Shown piece by piece: positions 17,480-22,333 of a stretch of DNA of 22,333 bases. The position numbers were made by a program, and so were the translations under genes. Positions within the stretch are counted from its first letter, which is position 1; each line of letters starts with the position of its first letter. Source of the DNA: Choristocarpus tenellus KU-1152 (taxonomy: Eukaryota > Phaeophyceae); NCBI GenBank assembly GCA_964200185.2, contig CAXNAD020000290.1, positions 1-22,333 of the forward strand. The letters are read 5' to 3'. Under the pieces are notes generated by a model that had not been told where the DNA came from, ran no database searches, and saw nothing but the letters and a program-made list of their open reading frames with translations.

Positions 17480-17830
17480 TGTTTCTTCATTCTTCTTTCT
17501 CTGACCGCGAATTTGAAGCTATCAGACTTTGTGAAAGGACAAAACTTTAGTGAATGGGCATCATTGTTCTGGACAACAGATGCACATAAGGGAAATAAAA
17601 GTGCTCAAGTATCTCAAAACAACAGAAACTACAAAGCAAATTCCCCCTGGAACTACCCTAACAATGGACATTACATGCAAGCCTAGTGTTTGACAATAGA
17701 CCCTGCAGAGCAAATGAGCTTAGACAAGTACATGGACAACAATGGTTATAGTGTAAGTGCCCCCCAAGCATTATCCTGGTAACATCAAAGGATTAAACGG
17801 CCCTAATGTTGTCCTGGATAGTTAGGTGCC
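17480..17830. repeat. Second copy of the dispersed repeat plus degenerate ~42-bp units
   Basis: 17480-17615 corresponds to 15250-15400. It is followed by diverged tandem-like units (AGCAAA at 17635 and 17709; a CCCCAAGCATTATCCTGG-type unit near 17763; CCTAATGTTGTCCTGGATA near 17802) related to the array at 15042-15206. The order of the two components differs between the loci. Confidence 0.45.
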
Positions 17831-18009
17831 TCCAGAGCCTCAAATAGAGAGCTAGAACCAAGTACATCACCCATATTGAGAGTACATCATATTGGCATCC
17901 ACGGTCATGGGCAGATATTCTTTCAAGGAAATTTGGCCTCAACAAACAACATAGCACGAGCATTGGGGAGGCACATATGCATCTTACTATCTTGCGCTTA
18001 ACACAATTG

Positions 18010-18086
18010 TTGGTCATGGAGAATGTTGATCATGGAGAATGTTGGTCATGGAGAACGTTGGCCATGGGGAATGTTGGTTATGGTGG
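18010..18086. repeat. 16-bp minisatellite (4.8 units)
   Basis: Units TTGGTCATGGAGAATG start at 18010, 18026, 18042 and 18058, with a partial unit at 18074, and a few substitutions each. The period is 16 bp, so any peptide repeat would change frame at each unit. The plus-strand ORF over it (17977-18198) is unlikely to be a real gene. Confidence 0.9.
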
Positions 18087-18510
18087 AAAAGATGCATTTT
18101 TGGACAGACAAGTGTGCAAGAGTGAGGATGCAGAACAAAGAGTGGTGGGACGGCCAAACCAAACATGTCAGAAAAAATCAATAGAAAAGAAGAAATAGTG
18201 TCGTGTGCACTGCCATCTGAACATGGGTCAAGGGAGCTAGGTAGGGTGGAGGTGGTGGAGAAGTTCTAGTCAAAAGTGGGAAAAAACAACAATATTATCG
18301 CCAACCCTCTTTATTAAGTACTACCAATGTGTAAGGGTGAATTGCATGCATTTCCTTTTTTTGTTGTGGAGTGATTTGAAACATATTTCATTCATTTACT
18401 TGTAACAATTTGATCAAACCCAACTGAATTGAATCGTACACAAGCACTGAGTAGCTCAAGGAAGTTTCAAGCGGTTTACACAGTGAACATATGTGCATCA
18501 AAAGAATTAA

Positions 18511-18855
18511 CTTATCGAAAGGATTCATTTACAGTCGAGATACTCATCAACTAAACAAATCGACTCCACTGAATCATTGCCGTTCGCGAAAAACCTTTTG
18601 GGAAATTGCAGGAACTGCATTAAATCATCTTTTCATTCTAGAGTCCCCTATCATTTTGACTTTCTTGTTGCCAATACGAAGCATGACTCGTGCCACACGG
18701 GGCAAAACTTCCAAGGCTACAGAATTCCGATCATAAAATATGAAATAAACATTGCTCTTAATGTTAGACCATGCGATGGCCTGCTTCATTCTAATATACA
18801 ACCAACACTTGATGAAGAGTACAAACGGATAGCATTACTTCTGTTTGCAATTTGA
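18511..18855 (+). CDS. Weak ORF candidate convergent with the SNase-like gene
   Basis: 114 codons are open between a TAA at 18508-18510 and TGA at 18853-18855, without an ATG, so it would have to be a terminal exon. A possible acceptor is gattcatttacag (AG at 18533-18534). Segments such as VPYHFDFLVANTKHDS and NIQPTLDEEYKRIALLLFAI read like protein. The stop would lie only 5 bp from the stop of the opposite-strand gene. ORFs of this length are expected by chance several times in a window this size. Confidence 0.2.
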   Translation, partial: LIERIHLQSRYSSTKQIDSTESLPFAKNLLGNCRNCIKSSFHSRVPYHFDFLVANTKHDSCHTGQNFQGYRIPIIKYEINIALNVRPCDGLLHSNIQPTLDEEYKRIALLLFAI

Positions 18856-18860
18856 AAGAG

Positions 18861-19379
18861 TCATCGAAATATTCTGTTCCACAGTCGGCTTGCCAAAGAG
18901 AACACTGCTGCCAAGCCTTGAAACACAGTTGATCCTACAGGATCCTGGACTTCCCTATAACCATTTCCCTCTGCCCACAGGCCTCTTCCCTGGGCACGTG
19001 CACCCTCCTCTACGGCTGCTAGCCTAACAAAATCACCTTTGATACTATCTACCATGGGAAAGGACTCTGCAGGGCTTTCAGACTTGATGCTATCAAGGGA
19101 TACCTTTGTGTAACCCTTCACCTCTTCCTCCTCAATCATATCTTCAGTAGAGTAATGCTCCACCCACTGCTCTTTCCTTAGCTTCCCCAAGCCCTTACTC
19201 GGCATGACTTCCCCCACCCCAACGTCACGCTTATTCCAGGCGAATAATTTCCGCTTGCAGTGAAGGTGGCAGACTGCAACCAGGGTGGTTGCCTGCTGTA
19301 GTGTACACCCAAGGTTGTGATTGCGGGGTGGATATGGAGGAGGGACTACAATCATTCTGGTGTCAAGAGCCTTGCACTT
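18861..19379 (-). CDS. Last exon of the C3orf33-like gene
   Basis: The frame is open from 19469; I place the acceptor at cttgttcag (AG at 19381-19380), the best phase-0 match to the preceding exon. The exon starts KCKALDTRMIVVPPPYPP, followed by TTLVAVCHLHCKRKLFAWNK (putative last strands of the OB fold) and SKGLGKL. An acidic insertion follows (ST-ED-MIEEEEV, 19158-19130 region), then VRLAAVEEGARAQGRGLW, a helix motif typical of the end of SNase-like domains. The C-terminal tail is hydrophobic and basic (AAVFSLASRLWNRIFR) and ends at TGA 18863-18861. Confidence 0.65.
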   Translation of the reverse strand, partial: KCKALDTRMIVVPPPYPPRNHNLGCTLQQATTLVAVCHLHCKRKLFAWNKRDVGVGEVMPSKGLGKLRKEQWVEHYSTEDMIEEEEVKGYTKVSLDSIKSESPAESFPMVDSIKGDFVRLAAVEEGARAQGRGLWAEGNGYREVQDPVGSTVFQGLAAVFSLASRLWNRIFR

Positions 19380-21775
19380 CTGAACAAGTTGTGCTACGCA
19401 AAGGTTGGAGAGATCCGAAAATACGCTGTTTCTTTGAGCACAGAGGGTAGGAGCTATCCAATTTACCATCCTTCAGGAAACACAGGGCATCTACCTAATA
19501 CTCCGTTGTTTTACTCAGTCCAACTCTGAAGTGTAATTAATAGTTTGGCTCTTCATGTGTCAGCACTCCTGCACAGTAGCAAACAGTTCAAGGCAAACAA
19601 AATAATGAATTGGAAGGCCTGTTTGCCTTCCCCTTTATGTATCTTTAGGGAAATATTACATGTGATACAACAATCATGTGGTAGTGACATGAAAGAAAAA
19701 AAGAACACCTATTGGAAAATACTTTGCTGCATACTCTTAACAGTCATTCCTCCCTAACAAGATACTGCTCTACTGCAGCTTAAAAATGACACAGGCTTCA
19801 ACAGCTAAACAAACTTTTCCGGATTTAATAAGTACTTGAACAAATGCATGGGCACACACACACAAGACCACACCTGGTCACCACCAAGGGTTTTGAGATG
19901 ACTGCCAAGGATCCTATCCTCTCGCAGCAAAAATTCTGCGTAAGCATACTGTGCCTGGAATGGCCTGACCAGTTCCTCTTCAATCCACCTCAAGCCCTCA
20001 CTGTTAGCACTGATACCACATAATCGTATGGCAATCATATTTTGTTCTCTCAACCCCTCTCTAAGGAGGAGTGATCGAGGAGAGAGCCTGAACAACCGCC
20101 GTAGGAAGGTAATGTGCTCTGCAAAGAGAACAACTTCATTTGAATGGGGGGGGAGGAGTATTGTAAGCTCTTGTCACCATGCACACTATTGCCAGTGTCT
20201 GCCTTGTGAGAGTGTGCATGAGTAATGACTGAAAAGTGCCTCACAATTGGCCTGGACAAAACACACAGTTGCTAACATTCACCACAAATGGTCGGTTTTT
20301 CATGTATTACAGGGGAAAATATCCATCAAATGCCATCCTCAGTGCGAAAGCACAGAAAAAGGCACCTTAAGTTCAAACCCTGACCACAAGACAAGCATGA
20401 GCCCCTTGGAGAGATGGGTGATTGCTCCTTTGCTCACCATCAGAGAGGGAAGAGCGGTAGCTTGGGTCACCAGTACCTCCCCCCTCTCCATGCAGAAGGG
20501 GAGAATACCCGTCAATACCGGTTGCTGAGGATGGATTTCTCGGCCGAGTAGTCAAGGGCGCGACACTGGCAATACGGATGCGGATCCGTTTCCGTTTAGA
20601 GAAGTATGAGGCAGGCACCTCGGCTGCTGATCCAAAACCGTTAAAACCCCGTCGGTATAGGAGATAGGCGATTGTTAGCCCCGAACCCACTACCATGGTG
20701 CCTGTAGCTGTCCTAATATCGGGCGAGGAGGTCAATGGGCTCTCATTGTGACTGGATCAATGACAGGAGTGGATTGTACTCGAATAAGTAACAAAAATCT
20801 ATCAAGTGTAGGTAAACCCATCACCCAAACCACGAACGCTAGTAGGCGTGAACTATCTCTAGGTTGGAGGGTGGGCTATGTGGTACATCGTACCCAGCAG
20901 CGGAGGAGCCAACAACAAAATTCTGAGCGTATTACAACCTAGTCACCAAAGATACTTAGACAACATGTGAGTCTTGTACGGCCGCAAAGCTTCGATGACG
21001 TAGGTTCGATCAATAGACATGGGGAGCGTTATCCTTTTTTCCCCTATCAAGCATTGCCTACTACATAATGTTTTATGACACAGGATAGTGGCAAAGCTCA
21101 CCGGAACAGTCTGGCATTCTCGTCGATAGTATTCGACAACACCTCCACGAAATTCTCGGTCTCTTTATATCTCTCAAGACCACTGAGAGGATCGTGGGTC
21201 TTCTTTTCATTGCTATATCCTTGTCTGTTGGGCTGATCGCCCAATATTCGTGTAGAACGCGAGTAATTCAAAACAAAGGATGTACCAGCATTAATAAGAG
21301 TGAGTACGATAAACTTAGAAAGTCAACAAATGCATGGTGATTGCAGTATGCCACCCTTCAACGCATATCGACTCACTATTCTGTCTCTCATACCTCCATC
21401 CTCCTTCATATACCGAAGCTTGATCTGAGGGGAGCTGAGTCTATAGCCTACCAGAGAGATGATTATATCCTACTCAATTTGTTGTCATCTCAACACCTCC
21501 AGAGAAAGTGGTATTAATATGGTATGGGGTGTTTGGACTGTGGACGCCTCTCACGTTCAAGTGGATTGATTCACACTAAAATATAACTTCGATCTGTTTG
21601 CATTTATGGACAATCACATAAAAAGTTATCTACACATCACCCTGAACATACCTTTCGGTTTGTGGCACTTGCACAAGCTTAACTCACCCAAATCTCACAT
21701 TCAGAGGCCGAATTAGCGAGTGTATCAGTCTCCAATAGCTTCACCAGGGTCGTTTTAGTAGGGTTTGGACCAGGT
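18861..21775 (-). CDS. C3orf33-like protein with a staphylococcal-nuclease-like (OB-fold) domain (whole-gene model, 5' end open)
   Basis: Minus-strand exons 21775-21688, 21313 (or 21232)-21102, 20751-20438, 20118-19874 and 19379-18861 join in phase. Downstream of an N-terminal helix the product has one membrane segment (VVGSGLTIAYLLY) followed by basic residues. A basic strand comes next (SKRKRIRIRIASV), then an EHIT motif, a strand-turn block IAIRLCGISANSEG, and a C-terminal helix VEEGARAQGRGLW of the type that closes SNase-like domains. From general family knowledge this order fits the C3orf33 family. The canonical DxPE-type active-site motif after the RLxGI strand is absent, so nuclease activity is doubtful. 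The resemblance is from pattern recognition, not a search. If translation started at the ACCATGG at 20696 the protein would be 340 residues. Confidence 0.6.
19874..20118 (-). CDS. Internal exon carrying the core of the SNase-like domain
   Basis: A textbook acceptor (gttgttctctttgcag, AG at 20120-20119) and a CAG|GTGTGG donor (GT at 19873-19872) bound it. The phase-1 start combines with the preceding exon's G to make Glu, giving EHITFLRRLFRLSPRS. Then comes NMIAIRLCGISANSEG, the strand-turn equivalent of the SNase active-site region, and a helix GLRWIEEELVRPFQAQ followed by AEFLLREDRILGSHLK. The exon ends in phase 0. Confidence 0.75.
20438..20751 (-). CDS. Internal exon with membrane segment and first basic strand
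   Basis: Acceptor cattgatccag (AG at 20753-20752) supplies the single base needed to complete the phase-2 codon (CGT) of the upstream exon. The peptide runs HNESPLTSSPDIRTATG, then the membrane segment MVVGSGLTIAYLLY, the charged RRG, and EVPASYFSKRKRIRIRIASV. The rest (roughly 20558-20439) is a Ser/Gly/Pro-rich insertion before the donor GATG|GTGAGC (phase 1). An ATG at 20696 in an excellent ACCATGG context is the alternative start. In another frame an ATG at 20745 would give a four-codon uORF (MRAH). Confidence 0.65.
21102..21313 (-). CDS. Upstream exon of the C3orf33-like gene
   Basis: The core from 21232 reads PNRQGYSNEKKTHDPLSG, then LERYKETENFVEVLSNTIDE and NARLFR, a charged helix ending in phase 2 at CCG|GTGAGC (GT at 21101-21100). 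Two phase-0 acceptors are possible: ctttctaag (exon from 21313, adding a hydrophobic FIVLTLINAGTSFVLNY) and cgatcag (exon from 21232). The second follows a long AG-free stretch. The choice decides whether the protein has a second hydrophobic segment. Confidence 0.55.
21688..21775 (-). CDS. Candidate 5' exon of the C3orf33-like gene
   Basis: It ends at a perfect donor, ATTTGG|GTGAGT (GT at 21687-21686), phase 0, matching the next exon. Its peptide is PGPNPTKTTLVKLLETDTLA, then NSASECEIW. The acceptor I suggest is gcccttaag (AG at 21777-21776), the first AG after a very long AG-free, C/T-rich tract. The frame is also open further upstream to about 21948, so the exon could instead be longer and include a start codon. 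A possible first exon at 22096-21951 (ATG at 22096, MDTSTRGWGRR) would match in phase only through a poor CCT|GTGTGT donor. Confidence 0.4.
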
Positions 21776-22333
21776 CTTAAGGGCAACAGCCAATAATTGT
21801 ATACCACAAGAGTTATTGAAGGTTGGGGTGTGGGTGGTGTTGAGGGGGGGTGAGGTGCACCCAAGGAAGGGAGAATGAAAGAAAAGATCGACATGGATGG
21901 AAACGGCCTAACCATCAAGTGCACATGGATCCGAACACTTATAAACACACAGGTATCTTGGTCGAGGAAAGCAGTCCTCCCCTTTTCGATAGATCCCTAA
22001 TTTCACTCCCATATTCGCTTCCCCTCTAAGTATTTCGCTGACCTCAAGAATCTCTGGTAGACCTCTTCTCCCCCACCCTCTAGTACTAGTGTCCATTTAG
22101 GAGGCTTCTAAGACATTAGTTATCAACGCGCACGATACATGTTCCTATCCCAATGTTAACACTTGTAAGTGTCACCTCGTCAATACACCAAACATCGACC
22201 ATTACCACTCCCAGATCAATAGTTAAATGTATCACATCGTTCCTTGCACACCGCATACTGTTAAAGTATCCCCAAAATCATCAAAGAACATAAAGGTGAT
22301 AAACCTGGCGAGATTGCTTGGTGTCTGTAGAGT
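21776..22333. other. 5' region of the C3orf33-like gene, structure unresolved
   Basis: It contains a C/T-rich minus-strand tract (21790-21900), a minus-strand frame open from ATG 22096 to 21908, and a short open stretch at the right edge (about 22209-22333, minus). None has splice sites good enough to fix. Promoter elements could not be assigned. Confidence 0.3.

Noticed and set aside
18010-18086. Possible CRISPR-like spaced repeat
   Set aside because: The units are directly adjacent with no spacers, and the context is eukaryotic.
17977-18198. Plus-strand ORF with HGECW/MGNVG-like peptide
   Set aside because: It is generated by a 16-bp minisatellite, whose period is not a multiple of three.

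Overview
This is a stretch of eukaryotic nuclear DNA. The genes are broken into exons by GT-AG introns, several with strong donors such as AAG|GTGAGT, CAG|GTGCGT and TATATAG|GTAAGG. Coding density is low, and the space between genes holds inverted-repeat elements, minisatellites and a long tetranucleotide microsatellite. No bacterial operon structure, rRNA, tRNA, CRISPR array or viral gene was recognised. The taxon cannot be fixed. A coiled-coil protein with repeated RPxSA-type motifs would fit a flagellated alga or protist, but this is a guess.

Layout. (1) 119-304 (+) is the last exon of a gene entering from the left. (2) 1563-10401 (-) is one large gene that I rebuilt from six phase-compatible exons, giving a protein of about 1,610 residues. 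It has coiled-coil segments, long low-complexity linkers and a C-terminal set of RP[x]SA-like motifs; I do not recognise the family. Its 2.7-kb fourth intron carries a transposon-like element with a second element inserted inside it. (3) 10402-18850 has no firmly supported gene. It contains the (GTAT)n(GTAG)n microsatellite, more copies of the same two element families, degenerate ~42-bp and 16-bp tandem repeats, and four weak coding candidates: a Cys-rich ORF near 12 kb, an isolated exon at 13.1-13.3 kb, a possibly decayed frame at 16.15-16.7 kb and a plus-strand ORF at 18.5-18.86 kb. (4) 18861 to about 21775 or beyond (-) is a second multi-exon gene. Its product resembles the C3orf33 family, membrane-anchored proteins with a staphylococcal-nuclease-like (OB-fold) domain, and here the usual nuclease active-site motif is not intact.

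Exon structures were derived by hand from splice-site quality, phase matching and continuity of protein character. Boundaries listed with low confidence need transcript data. The two better-supported genes show no evident functional link. The most interesting items are the unrecognised coiled-coil/RPxSA protein, the divergent SNase-like protein with a family-atypical insertion, and the nested MITE-like elements, whose uninterrupted relative at 17.1-17.3 kb shows where the insertion occurred.
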